A DNA stretch of 62,305 bases from Bacteroidaceae bacterium (GTDB lineage: Bacteria > Bacteroidota > Bacteroidia > Bacteroidales > Bacteroidaceae): positions 1-62,305 of the forward strand of contig JAFQEZ010000054.1 of NCBI GenBank assembly GCA_017398805.1, written 5' to 3'. A program made the translations under genes and the position numbers. Below the pieces are notes generated by a model, which searched no databases, was not told the DNA's origin, and saw only the letters and a list, made by a program, of their open reading frames with translations. Of the stretch, positions 41,956 to 50,931 are shown in pieces (position 1 is the first letter of the stretch; each line of letters starts with the position of its first letter).

Positions 41956-43164
41956 TTAGAACTTTCCGCCCATCTTGCCACCGAATTTGCCACCGGTCTT
42001 TGCACCGCCTGCGCTTTTGGCTGCAAATATGTTCTCACCGTAATTTACAGCCTTGAATCCTGCATCCTGCTTGCGGCGGAGTGCTATCTCGATAAGCCTG
42101 TCTACAAGTGCGGTGAAGTTGATTCCGCTGTATTCCCAGAGGTAGAAGGATAGTGAGCCTGGAATTGTGTTTATCTCATTAACGAAGATCTCGTCAGTAG
42201 CCTCGTCAATGATGAAGTCGATGCGTGCCACACCGTCGCATGATAGGGCGCGGAAAGTGTCGCAAGCTGCCTTTTGGATAAAATCGGTGCTCTCTTTTGG
42301 CAGGTTGGCCGGGATTTCGCGCACTGTTGACTGCATTCCCTGTGACTGCTTTCCACCGCCGTTCATGTACTTGTCCTGATAAGAGAGTATCTCGCCGCTG
42401 CGTACCGGTACTTCACATACCGATGGTTGGCACTCGTAGTAGTTGCCGAGGACGGCACAGTTCACCTCTTTGAGCTTCTGCACATATTTCTCTATGATTA
42501 CACGGCTTGTGAACGAGATTGCATACTCCACGGCATCGAGGAACTCTTCGCGGTTGTGTGCAGCGCGTATGCCGACACTTGAACCGCTGTTCGCAGGCTT
42601 CACGATGACGGGATAGCCCAGTTTCTTCTCAACAGCGGCAACTGTATCCTCCTGCTTGTCGGCCCACTCCTTGTCGCTGAACCAGCAGTAGTCGATTACC
42701 GGTATGCCGCACTCCTTGAGAATCATCTTCATGGTAATCTTGTCCATACCGTTTGCCGATGCAAGGGTGTTGCATCCTGTGTAAGGTATACCGCAGAACT
42801 CCATTACTCCCTGGAATGTGCCGTCCTCGCAGTTTGTGCCGTGAAGTGCCGGCATCATAACGTCGAGTTTGGTGACAACATCCTTCTGGAACATGCCCTT
42901 CTTGGTGCGGTAGAGGTTTGTGTCGCCATAGATTGGCTTCATATACACCTCCTCGCACATCTCCAGGAGTCTCTTTGTGTCGCGGTAGTTCGCTACATTC
43001 AGAAGCGCCTCACCTGTGTACCACTTACCCTCTTTTGTGATATATATCGGGGTAATTTCATACTTTTCTCTGTCCATTGCTGCCATCGCCTGGTTTGCGG
43101 TGATGACTGAAATTTCATTCTCGACGGAGCGACCGCCGAATACTACTCCTACGTTGGTTTTCAT
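41956..43164 (-). CDS. ddl: D-alanine--D-alanine ligase
   Basis: A 402-residue ATP-grasp ligase making the D-Ala-D-Ala dipeptide for peptidoglycan. Motifs: VGVVFGGRSVENEISVIT at the start, LHGTNCEDGTFQGVMEFCGIPYTG, YPVIVKPANSGSSVGIRAAHN, and VARIDFIID...EIFVNEINTIPGSLSFYLWE. Odd: a C-terminal Gly/Lys/Phe tail (GGKFGGKMGGKF) beyond the catalytic domain, possibly an RNA-like or flexible appendage. It follows the MurF-like gene after a repeat-filled 216-base gap, so the dipeptide-making and dipeptide-adding enzymes are neighbours. Confidence 0.95.
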   Translation of the reverse strand: MKTNVGVVFGGRSVENEISVITANQAMAAMDREKYEITPIYITKEGKWYTGEALLNVANYRDTKRLLEMCEEVYMKPIYGDTNLYRTKKGMFQKDVVTKLDVMMPALHGTNCEDGTFQGVMEFCGIPYTGCNTLASANGMDKITMKMILKECGIPVIDYCWFSDKEWADKQEDTVAAVEKKLGYPVIVKPANSGSSVGIRAAHNREEFLDAVEYAISFTSRVIIEKYVQKLKEVNCAVLGNYYECQPSVCEVPVRSGEILSYQDKYMNGGGKQSQGMQSTVREIPANLPKESTDFIQKAACDTFRALSCDGVARIDFIIDEATDEIFVNEINTIPGSLSFYLWEYSGINFTALVDRLIEIALRRKQDAGFKAVNYGENIFAAKSAGGAKTGGKFGGKMGGKF

Positions 43165-43380
43165 TTTATTATTAAGGGTTGCTAAGGGTTACTAAGGGTA
43201 ATTAAGGGCCACTAAGGGCTATTAAGGGCACTAAGGGTATTTATGCTCGTTTATAACCTACTTGAAGTTATCAGGCAAATCATTGACTCACTTTGCTTTT
43301 TGCGACCCGCACGGCGTGAACTGCGTCCACGCTTCGTGCGACCAATCGCTGCAAAGCTCGTCTATAATTTGCCTGACAAT
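43165..43380. repeat. Short iterations and hairpin between murF-like and ddl
   Basis: Region 43169-43231 is iterations of TAAGGGTTACTAAGGG. Then comes TTATCAGGCAAATCATT (43268-43284), a partial direct repeat of the murF 3' end, a hairpin around GACCCGCACGGCGTG...CACGCTTCGTGCGAC, and TTTGCCTGACAATTT (43368-43382), which pairs with the last codons of the murF-like gene. No gene is seen. Confidence 0.65.
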
Positions 43381-43402
43381 TTATTTAAAATTGTCAGGCA
43401 AA
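43368..43402 (-). terminator. Hairpin formed by the murF-like gene 3' end
   Basis: TTTGCCTGACAATTT and its complement AAATTGTCAGGCAAA flank a 5-base loop containing the stop codon. On the minus strand the coding sequence of the last residues (PDNFK) forms one arm. There is no strong T-run, so this may be a partial terminator or an mRNA-stabilising end. Confidence 0.5.
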
Positions 43403-44931
43403 TCATTTTCATAAAGCACTACATCGCCGGGACGGAGTATCTGCGACAGTTGTGCATGCGCATGGTTCAGCGAGTCAGCAAGGAAATATTTCTCTGCCGG
43501 CATGCCACTCTCTTCAATACCGCTCTTTATGGCATCGCGGTTGGTTGCATTCACCACAATCGCGTAGTCACAACTCTTTGCTATCGTTGCTCCAAGCTCC
43601 TTGTTGGCCTCGGCCTGGCGTGTGCCCATTTCCACAAATCCCGGGGTAATCACTATGCGCTTGTTGCCTTCGCCTACAGCAAAATTCTTTAGCACCTCAA
43701 GCGCCATCTTTGCACCCTGAGGGTTTGAGTTGTATGCATCGTCAAGCACAGTGATACCGCCCGAAACCTTCATCGAGAGTCGGTGCTCCACCGGTTGCAG
43801 GCGCGCAATGGCGTTGCGCTGCTTGTTGACGGGAACATCGAGGTGGTCGGCAACCGCAATGGATGCAAGAATGTTCAACAGGTTTCCTGCTCCAAGCAGA
43901 CGGCTGTTGTACTGCTCGCCGCCATTCAGAGTGAACGATACGCCACCGGCTCCGTATACCACATCATTTGCCTTGTATTCTCCCTCGCCTTCGACCGCAT
44001 ATTTTATTATGCGGCATTGGCTTGTTATGCCTTTGTAATTCTTGATGTACTCAGAATCGAAGTTTATCACTCCAAGACCGTTTGCAGGCAGTGAATTGAT
44101 AAGCTCGAACTTTGTATCCTGTATATTCTCCACACACTTGAATGTCTCAAGATGCATTTCGCCAACTGCTGTCACTATTCCTATCGTTGGGCGCACAAGG
44201 TCGCATATCTCCTTGATGTCATTCTTCTGCTTTGCGCCCATCTCCACGATGAACACCTGATGATAGGGGCGCAGATGTTCACGGATGGTGCGTATCACAC
44301 CAAGCAGGGTGTTGAAGTTACCCGGAGTAACCAGTACATTGTACTTCTCGGCGAGTACGCTTGCCAGGTAATTCTTTGTGCTTGTCTTGCCGAAACTACC
44401 GGTTACACCTATTATAATTAGATTCTTGTTGCTTTCGATTATGCGTTTTGCGTCGTTGTAATAGTGGCGGTTGATAGCCTTCTCAATCGGGGTGTTCACG
44501 AGGTTGGCAAGCAACATGAGCATGTTCGATAACAGCAGTACCGCGCCTATGATTGCAGGTGCCCACTCATCGGCAACGGCAGTCGCTACCACTGCGATTA
44601 TGGCGAACAGTATGATATCTGCGGCAAACAGACGTTTTACGCGCATTGTGTATACCAACGGTGTCTTGAACTTCTCACGCCATGCATGCACCCATGCAAC
44701 AGTCGTTATTCCTGCCAGGAATCCCAAACCATAGAAACCGGGCATGAATGCCGCGGCAAATGCAAGCAGGGCAAACGCTCTCTTTATCGATGCGATGTTA
44801 TCCGGTACGAGCCAACGGAAATATCTGCTATATCGGTACGAACTGAGTTGGAACATATGTATGTCGTACTTTGCTATCACCAGAAATGCAAGCGTATATA
44901 TTATGGCATATTGTATCGCGAGTGAATCCAT
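43381..44931 (-). CDS. MurF-like Mur ligase with N-terminal membrane domain
   Basis: A 516-residue protein. Residues 1-150 contain about four or five TM helices (LAIQYAIIYTLAFLVIA; FALLAFAAAFMPGFYGLGFLAGI; LFAADIILFAIIAVVATAVA; AIIGAVLLLSNMLMLLANL). The rest is a Mur ligase: ATP loop IGVTGSFGKTSTKNYLA, IVEMGAKQKNDI, the H-containing TAVGEMHLETF, and VLDDAYNSNPQGAKMAL, matching MurF (UDP-MurNAc-tripeptide:D-Ala-D-Ala ligase). Classical MurF is cytosolic. It starts one base after the alpha/beta hydrolase gene and lies upstream of ddl, so a peptidoglycan role is likely; whether it is the main MurF or a specialised paralogue is not known. Confidence 0.85.
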   Translation of the reverse strand: MDSLAIQYAIIYTLAFLVIAKYDIHMFQLSSYRYSRYFRWLVPDNIASIKRAFALLAFAAAFMPGFYGLGFLAGITTVAWVHAWREKFKTPLVYTMRVKRLFAADIILFAIIAVVATAVADEWAPAIIGAVLLLSNMLMLLANLVNTPIEKAINRHYYNDAKRIIESNKNLIIIGVTGSFGKTSTKNYLASVLAEKYNVLVTPGNFNTLLGVIRTIREHLRPYHQVFIVEMGAKQKNDIKEICDLVRPTIGIVTAVGEMHLETFKCVENIQDTKFELINSLPANGLGVINFDSEYIKNYKGITSQCRIIKYAVEGEGEYKANDVVYGAGGVSFTLNGGEQYNSRLLGAGNLLNILASIAVADHLDVPVNKQRNAIARLQPVEHRLSMKVSGGITVLDDAYNSNPQGAKMALEVLKNFAVGEGNKRIVITPGFVEMGTRQAEANKELGATIAKSCDYAIVVNATNRDAIKSGIEESGMPAEKYFLADSLNHAHAQLSQILRPGDVVLYENDLPDNFK

Positions 44932-44932
44932 T

Positions 44933-45691
44933 TTATGCTATTTTAAAGAAGTTCTTCATTACTGCAGTAAACAGTCCGGGGTTCTCAAGGAACGAGAAGT
45001 GACCTGTGCCATGTGCTACTACAAGCCCTGCGTCGGGTATCAGCTTTCCCATTGTCTTTGCATCGCTCAATGGAGTAGCGGTGTCCATGTTGCCCCAGAA
45101 GAGCAGTGTGGGTGCTTTGATTTTTGGCATCAGGTGTTTGAGGTCCTCGTTTACCACCTTTGAGAGTATCGCACGCATCATCGGTGATGCATTGTTGTAG
45201 TCGCTCGACCCGGTACCTTTGCGGCGTTTGTCGATGATTGCCTGTGCCTTTGCCTTTGGCAGGAATGTGTTGCACAGCCACTTCATGGTCTTGAATGTAT
45301 AAACTTTCCAGTAATATTTGAACGGGCGTTTGGGTTTTATTCCGGCAGCATCAACGAGCACCACGCGACTCACCTCGTTGCGCGATGCGAAAACAATGCT
45401 CACCCTGCCGCCGAAAGAGTGTCCCATGAGTGCAGGACGCTCAATGCCGTTCTCCTTAACGAATGCCTCCACCATGCGTGTATATTCTTCAACGCCCCAT
45501 ACTTCAGTAGGCTCGCCCGATGCTCCGAAACCCGGGAAATCGAAACTGTATGTCTTGTAACTTGTGGCAAGTACCGCCTGTATGTTCTTGAAAATCTCTC
45601 CAGTGCAGCCCCAACCATGCAACAGCAGAATCGATTCTCCCTCTCCTGCTACGGTTATGTTTACATCTATGTTGTTATAACGGAATGTCAT
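44933..45691 (-). CDS. Alpha/beta hydrolase upstream of the MurF-like gene
   Basis: A 252-residue cytoplasmic hydrolase. Motifs: LLLHGWGCTG (oxyanion), SFDFPGFGASG, the nucleophile elbow LMGHSFGGRV (Ser in GHSFG), the acid in LLFWGNMDTATP and the His in HGTGHFSFLE. It resembles MhpC/BioH-like carboxyl esterases. One base separates its stop from the MurF-like start, so they are translationally linked; its job may concern envelope precursors, but that is inference. A -7-like TATCTTCG occurs upstream (45716-45723 complement). Confidence 0.85.
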   Translation of the reverse strand: MTFRYNNIDVNITVAGEGESILLLHGWGCTGEIFKNIQAVLATSYKTYSFDFPGFGASGEPTEVWGVEEYTRMVEAFVKENGIERPALMGHSFGGRVSIVFASRNEVSRVVLVDAAGIKPKRPFKYYWKVYTFKTMKWLCNTFLPKAKAQAIIDKRRKGTGSSDYNNASPMMRAILSKVVNEDLKHLMPKIKAPTLLFWGNMDTATPLSDAKTMGKLIPDAGLVVAHGTGHFSFLENPGLFTAVMKNFFKIA

Positions 45692-45779
45692 TTCCTTCTT
45701 GTCTATAATTCCTTGCGAAGATAGTGAATTCTGTTAGAATAATCCCGATTGTTGCGATTGAAATATTGGCTTTCTATGC

Positions 45780-45847
45780 AAAAAATCTCCGCCATTTTAT
45801 CAAAGGGCGTCTTTTTCAGTGCCCTCCATAAAAGGTGGAGATTTTTT
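45780..45847 (-). terminator. Branched terminator after the GH31 gene
   Basis: An outer inverted repeat AAAAAATCTCCGCC/GGTGGAGATTTTTT (45780-45793 and 45834-45847) encloses an inner GGGC/GCCC hairpin. Symmetric T/A runs make it usable from both strands. Confidence 0.8.
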
Positions 45848-45868
45848 ACAGGTAATTTATAGAACTAA

Positions 45869-48800
45869 TCAGAACTTCACTGTGTTCAGGTGCTTGTCTA
45901 CAATTACGCCATCAATAGCCTTGATATTGAACTTCACATTCTTTTTGGCCTTCATGGTAACCTTAACAAGCTCGATGTCACCATTTATTGTATTCTGGTT
46001 GCCCTCGTTGATGAAGGTCGGGTAAACGACTGTCTCACCGTTGGTGTGCAGGCGGTTCTTGCTGTAGTTCGCCATGTTGCCTGTTCCAATGGCCTCAATG
46101 CCTACATACTCATACTCGGCAGGGTTGTACGGGAGTGCAAGGCCGAACGCGTTGACATTTGCAAGACCTTGTCCGCTGATTGTGATTATAACCTCCTCGC
46201 CGGCCTTATAGCTCTTCTTGTCGGCAGCGATGCTGATTGTGCCAGCAACAGTGTTCTCGGGCTTCTCGTATACACCGTCACCGATGCGTGTAGCAGCAAC
46301 GGAGATATCCGATGCGTCAATGAGCCCATTCTCGTTGACGTCACCGATACTTACGTAGTCGAAGTCGCTGTCGCCCTTGCGCAAGCCGTTGTAGTTGAGG
46401 TAAGAGGTCAGGTCATTCTCATCAACCTTCTTGTCCTTGTTGATGTCGCCCGAGAGGTATGTCTCGCTGCCAGGAACCTTGAATATGTACATCTCGCGTC
46501 CTGAACCGAAGTTGCCTACAGCCTCAGATACGCTGATCTTGATGTAACGCGCCTTTGGATTACCGTCGAAAGTGAATATTTTTGTGTCTGGTGTACGTGC
46601 CCACTCAAATGGTACCGGCTCGCTCCATGTCTCCTTGTTGGTGCTGTAGCTGATGGTGGCTTTTGTGATAGTACCGTTACCTGCGTCCTCGCGGCCAAGG
46701 TAGTGTAGCTTGTCGAGTGTTGATAGCCCGTTGAGGTCTATTACGAGATCGAATGGAATGGCATTCTGTCCATAAGCGGTGTGCCATATGTTGCCCTCCT
46801 CGAAATCGAAGAGACGGTCAGGACCTTGTCCGCCCTGGTTTGCACAGCTGGTAGTTGCTTTGACACCTGTGAGTGCCCACTCAAGAGGGTTGCTCTTTGT
46901 TGTAGTCTTCACTTCGCTCCACTCGCTTGCGCCGCTCTTGTTTACCGCGCGAACAGCGAATGTGTACTCTGTTAAAGGTGTGAGGTCCTCGAACAGCAGG
47001 CTCGTACCCTTTATTGTACTATATATGCGATTCTGGAATTTTATTTCGTAATAATCGGCATTGGTAACCTTCTCCCAACTTGGGGTTATTGTGTATGCCT
47101 GACAGTTCTCTTCGGTTACAGTAGCCTTGGGGGCCTCAAGCGCTCCTTCTTTTTCAAGCAGTGTACTCTTGATGTCAAACTGGTGGCCTTTGATTGTAAC
47201 TGTTGTTGCGGCTGCTGTTACATCGCTCTTAGCAATCTTTACCATTATGACAGGGTTCTTTACAATCTCCACCTTCTCGAACTCGCTGCCCTTTGTGGCA
47301 AAACGGTTGAGATTGGGCTGTGCATCGTAGAACCATACGTTCTCGCCATTGTTGAAGTCGTTGATTGAAGACACCTCTGTCAGTTTTACGCTCTTCTTGC
47401 CAACCTTGGCTGTGACCTTCTTGGGGGCTGCGCTTGCATTGACTTTTAAAACTGTGACTTTCTCCCTTGCAAATCCGTTGAAGTCGCCTTCGGTGGGGTT
47501 GATTCTTACTGTGACATTACCTTTGGCATCACGGCTCTGCTCGATGATTGTTGTCGTGTACTCACCCGCACGGTAGAGTTCTGTTACGCCGTCATCATCA
47601 TACTCAACGAATGCTGACTCGCCCTGTGGGTAGATTTCATATATGCGCAGTGCCTTGTCTATGCCCTTCACATTGTTGTTAGGAGCAGTCATTGGAATGA
47701 TGGCGCCTGCCTTCACAAATAGAGGTAGTTTCCACAGCGGTGCGTCGAAGTTGTTTATTACACGGCCTCCCTCGTACTTCTCGCCTGTGAACCAGTCATA
47801 CCAGTCACCCTCGGGCAGGTATATGTTGTTGCGGATCTCATTGCCATTTGCATCCATTGCTGTCTCCTGGTATATTGGGGCAACAAGGAAATAAGGACCA
47901 TACATATACTGATAGCGTGTTGCAGTGCCCATTGTAAAGGCATTTGCCTCATCCTCAAGGAACATTGCTCGTATCATTGGCTTGCCGTCAACAGCCTCGC
48001 GTGCGATGCTGTAAGTGTAAGGCATGAGCTCCGATTTCATCTTCATGTATGTGCGGTTGATAGATGTTGCTGGCTCACCAAGGGCATGTGGATACTTCTC
48101 GTTGGAACCCCAACCGTCCATGTTGAGCATCATCGGTGTGTATGTCTTCCACTGATATTCGCGCACGAAAACAGGAACGTTCTTTCCGCCGAAAATACCG
48201 TCTACGTCCGATGTGATGTTCGGCTGTCCCGAAAGGCTCGCACCGATGAATGTAGGAATGTGGAAACGGATGTATTCCCACTCGCCGCCTGTCTGGTCAC
48301 CGCTCCATATTGTAGCGTAGCGTTGTGTGCCTGCCCAGCCGTCGAGGGAGATAATAAAGGGACGTGCGTTGCTGCCGTAGTATGTCATGATACCTGCAGC
48401 TTGGGTAACACCATTGAGGCCGAAAGAGTAGCCTGCACCAACCCATGCAACGTCGGTCTTGAGCACGCGTACACCGGCATCACGAACCTCTTTTGTAAGG
48501 TCGCGCTGCAAGAGTGCGCTCACACCCTCGCGTGGTAGCAGGTTTGATTCGGTCCACAGGCCAATCTCCACACCATTTGCACGTGCGTAGTCACCGAACT
48601 CCTTAAGGTTCTGTATATTGCCGTCAAGTGTCTCGGTCTGACCGTAGCCTGCACCATAGCCGTCATTAGGGAGGAACCAACCGAGTGGCATGTCCCGGTC
48701 AAGGTAACGGTCAACAGCCGCGCGTGCCGAGAACTGGTAGTTGTTCTTCTCGCCGTTGAGTGACTCCTTCGTGCCGCCGTTGTCGGTCTGGCTTTCACGG

Positions 48801-49711
48801 TAGCGTTTGCCATCTTCGTAGAGCATGCCGCTGCCATCCTTGCTTGGTGTCCAGTAGTCGCGGTTATAAGCGTTCAGGTGTCCCATGTAGAAACCGAACT
48901 TCGGCATGAGTACCGGGTTGCCTGTCAACTGATAGAAGTCGTTGAGCAGTGCAATGCCGTTCTCGTTTATCATAAAGAATACATCAAGATAGTCCTCTTC
49001 GTGCGTAAGGGTGGTTGTTCCGGTCTCGCTCGCACCGAAATCATATCTGCCCTTGCGGAATGTGTGCCACATGAAACCGTAGCCGTTTGAAGACCAGAAG
49101 AAGGGTGTAGGCGATGCCACGCCACCATCGGTCCAACTGCTCTGGTTTTCGATGTCAATGGCTTTGCCTGCGTGTGAGAAACGTCCGTTCTGCACACCGC
49201 CACCGTAAAAGAACTCATCTTTGTCGTGCTTCAAAGTAATTGTTGTCTTGGTGTTCTTGAAATGCACTGGGGCGCTCTCCTCAAAGGCAACCTTGCCAGT
49301 AACAAGGTTTGTCGCCTTGATTAGGCCTGTAGCTTTACATATGTCGAGTCGAATCTTTGCTGTAGTTATTGTGAACAACTTATCATCTTCCTCTACATCG
49401 AATTTTTCCACCGCCTTGCGTGGATTGTCGACAAGAATCTGTGCATCGGGGTAGCCGTCCATAGGCTTCGGGTCGCGCACGATTCCGCCTCCATTGTCCT
49501 GGAACATGCGGAAAATATTGTCGCTGTAAAAATCGAGTGTGATTCTTTGGTTGCCGTTCAGACGCAACTCGACTGTTGTGGGGTTAATCTGTACCACACT
49601 CTCAAGAGTCGCTTTCTGCCAACCGTCATTTAACGTGGTAGCCGGCAAATGTGCGCTGCCTGCAATGAGCATAGCAGCAAGTGCCATAGTTTTAAGGTTG
49701 TTGAATTTCAT
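45869..49711 (-). CDS. Modular GH31 glycosidase with dockerin and cohesin-like domains
   Basis: A 1280-residue exported enzyme. Signal peptide about 1-24. GH31 catalytic region about 165-620: nucleophile candidate D420 in RVLKTDVAWVGAGYSFG and acid/base candidate D472 in IWSGDQTGGEWEY. Downstream modules: FN3 (about 865-950), F5/8 type C carbohydrate-binding (955-1085), a dockerin with two calcium-loop repeats (GDINKDKKVDENDLTSY and GDVNENGLIDASDISVA, about 1090-1140), and a C-terminal cohesin-like domain (about 1156-1280). The architecture resembles GH31 alpha-N-acetylgalactosaminidases of mucin degraders, but alpha-glucosidase or alpha-xylosidase cannot be excluded. A -7 box TATTTTTG lies upstream (49764-49771 complement). 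Confidence 0.9.
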   Translation of the reverse strand: MKFNNLKTMALAAMLIAGSAHLPATTLNDGWQKATLESVVQINPTTVELRLNGNQRITLDFYSDNIFRMFQDNGGGIVRDPKPMDGYPDAQILVDNPRKAVEKFDVEEDDKLFTITTAKIRLDICKATGLIKATNLVTGKVAFEESAPVHFKNTKTTITLKHDKDEFFYGGGVQNGRFSHAGKAIDIENQSSWTDGGVASPTPFFWSSNGYGFMWHTFRKGRYDFGASETGTTTLTHEEDYLDVFFMINENGIALLNDFYQLTGNPVLMPKFGFYMGHLNAYNRDYWTPSKDGSGMLYEDGKRYRESQTDNGGTKESLNGEKNNYQFSARAAVDRYLDRDMPLGWFLPNDGYGAGYGQTETLDGNIQNLKEFGDYARANGVEIGLWTESNLLPREGVSALLQRDLTKEVRDAGVRVLKTDVAWVGAGYSFGLNGVTQAAGIMTYYGSNARPFIISLDGWAGTQRYATIWSGDQTGGEWEYIRFHIPTFIGASLSGQPNITSDVDGIFGGKNVPVFVREYQWKTYTPMMLNMDGWGSNEKYPHALGEPATSINRTYMKMKSELMPYTYSIAREAVDGKPMIRAMFLEDEANAFTMGTATRYQYMYGPYFLVAPIYQETAMDANGNEIRNNIYLPEGDWYDWFTGEKYEGGRVINNFDAPLWKLPLFVKAGAIIPMTAPNNNVKGIDKALRIYEIYPQGESAFVEYDDDGVTELYRAGEYTTTIIEQSRDAKGNVTVRINPTEGDFNGFAREKVTVLKVNASAAPKKVTAKVGKKSVKLTEVSSINDFNNGENVWFYDAQPNLNRFATKGSEFEKVEIVKNPVIMVKIAKSDVTAAATTVTIKGHQFDIKSTLLEKEGALEAPKATVTEENCQAYTITPSWEKVTNADYYEIKFQNRIYSTIKGTSLLFEDLTPLTEYTFAVRAVNKSGASEWSEVKTTTKSNPLEWALTGVKATTSCANQGGQGPDRLFDFEEGNIWHTAYGQNAIPFDLVIDLNGLSTLDKLHYLGREDAGNGTITKATISYSTNKETWSEPVPFEWARTPDTKIFTFDGNPKARYIKISVSEAVGNFGSGREMYIFKVPGSETYLSGDINKDKKVDENDLTSYLNYNGLRKGDSDFDYVSIGDVNENGLIDASDISVAATRIGDGVYEKPENTVAGTISIAADKKSYKAGEEVIITISGQGLANVNAFGLALPYNPAEYEYVGIEAIGTGNMANYSKNRLHTNGETVVYPTFINEGNQNTINGDIELVKVTMKAKKNVKFNIKAIDGVIVDKHLNTVKF

Positions 49712-49843
49712 GGTAAATGTGTCTATATTATGATAAAATTTTGCTTATGTCATAAACAGACTGCAAAAATAGTAAAATATTGTTACAGACACTAATTAAT
49801 TATCCGTTAAATGGTATTTTTAACTTGCGTAGTATCAATGAAA

Positions 49844-49867
49844 AAGGTCCCCGGTTATGGAGACCTT
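49844..49867 (-). terminator. Terminator after the SGNH hydrolase gene
   Basis: On the minus strand AAGGTCTCC pairs with GGGGACCTT (one bulge-like mismatch) followed by TTTTC, 20 bases beyond the stop at 49887. Confidence 0.75.
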
Positions 49868-49886
49868 GATAATTGCCGCTCTTATG

Positions 49887-50612
49887 TCAAGTGGTCATTG
49901 CAACACCCCGTTCCTGCAGGAACTCCATTATTGCGCCTTCAATGAGCCCATGTCCTTTCTCATTCGGGTGTATGCCGTCCTCGCAGATGTAGTCGCTGTA
50001 ATTCTTCTTTTCAAGGAATACCGATGTTATGTCAATTACCGGTACCTTCTTCATTGCTCCAAGTCTGAATACCGCCATGTTGTACATTGCGTGCCAGCGG
50101 TCAATGGAGAGTACAGTTCCACCGAGCCATTTGAGCACGTTTGCCTTGTTTAGTCCGCGTGTGACAAAATTGAAGAAGCGGTCGGGGTCGAGTACCGGCA
50201 ATGAGAGCAGTACGGGTGTCGATCCCAATGACTTCACCTTGTCAATCATTGACGAGTATGTATCCATGAACTGTTGCATGGGTGTTTTTGGCTTATGATC
50301 CTCGCCGGGGTTCTCTGCGATTGCCGCCCAATCGTGGTCGCAGTCGTTCCCGCCGAACTCGAATAGCGTGAAATCGCTTTTTTTGATTTTCTCCTCGTAG
50401 CGGCATATAAGTTTAGTTCCTTGTGAAACCACTCCGCCGAAGCGTGCGAAGTTTTCTACTCCTATGTTGAGGCTCCTGCGACATCGCTCGGCAAATCCCA
50501 TTTCGCTTATCCTGTATTTCAATCCAATTCCACTGTTTTTGTCTTTGTCGGCGACAATTCCTTTCATTACCGAATCGCCGAACGCGCATACGTTGTTTAC
50601 TTTTATTTCCAT
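49887..50612 (-). CDS. SGNH/GDSL-family hydrolase
   Basis: A 241-residue esterase-like protein without signal peptide. Block I is VCAFGDSVMKG (GDS serine), block II includes NFARFGGVVSQG, block III EFGGNDCDHDW (GGND), and block V EDGIHPNEKGHGLI (DxxH). These are the four catalytic blocks of SGNH hydrolases; substrates range from acyl esters to acetylated sugars. Start at 50612, MEIKVNNVCAFGDS, since upstream codons are not conserved in character. Divergent from mutS2. Confidence 0.85.
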   Translation of the reverse strand: MEIKVNNVCAFGDSVMKGIVADKDKNSGIGLKYRISEMGFAERCRRSLNIGVENFARFGGVVSQGTKLICRYEEKIKKSDFTLFEFGGNDCDHDWAAIAENPGEDHKPKTPMQQFMDTYSSMIDKVKSLGSTPVLLSLPVLDPDRFFNFVTRGLNKANVLKWLGGTVLSIDRWHAMYNMAVFRLGAMKKVPVIDITSVFLEKKNYSDYICEDGIHPNEKGHGLIEGAIMEFLQERGVAMTT

Positions 50613-50767
50613 CTTGTTTTTTTGTTGTTCCGGCCGCAAAGGTATCGCGAGAGTCAGGAACCCTGCAATTATAGGGTTCTGCGGCTGTTTTTCTTGGCAA
50701 AAGAGACGCATTTGGGGCGAAATCCTGTCATTTTGGGGCGAAATAGAGTGGCTTTTCGGCTTGTTTG

Positions 50768-50931
50768 CACTATCTTTGCTGATAAATCAGCGAAAATAGG
50801 CTGCGCTCGTTGCGTAACGCTCAAACAAGTTTGACGTTCCACTCGCTTGCACTATCTTTGCTGATAAATCAGCGAAAATAGGCTGCGCTCGTTGCGTAAC
50901 GCTCAAACAAGTTTGACGTTCCACTCGCTTG
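50768..50931 (+). repeat. Tandem 82-bp duplication before mutS2
   Basis: Two essentially identical 82-bp units (50768-50849, 50850-50931) begin CACTATCTTTGCTGATAAAT and are followed by a partial third start. Each carries three palindromes: GCTGATAAATCAGC, GCGTAACGC and TCAAACAAGTTTGA. The unit end provides the -33 box of a promoter whose -7 box opens the next unit, so the duplication multiplies a promoter. Confidence 0.9.
50830..50860 (+). promoter_or_regulatory. Upstream mutS2 promoter copy
   Basis: TTTG (50830-50833), 19 bases, TATCTTTG (50853-50860): an exact match to the Bacteroidota consensus. The palindrome GCTGATAAATCAGC begins right after the -7 box, where an operator would overlap the transcription start. 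Confidence 0.7.

Noticed and set aside
43167-43235. Possible second CRISPR array
   Set aside because: The TAAGGG iterations are about 10 bases, contiguous and without spacers; they match the short intergenic repeat class found elsewhere.
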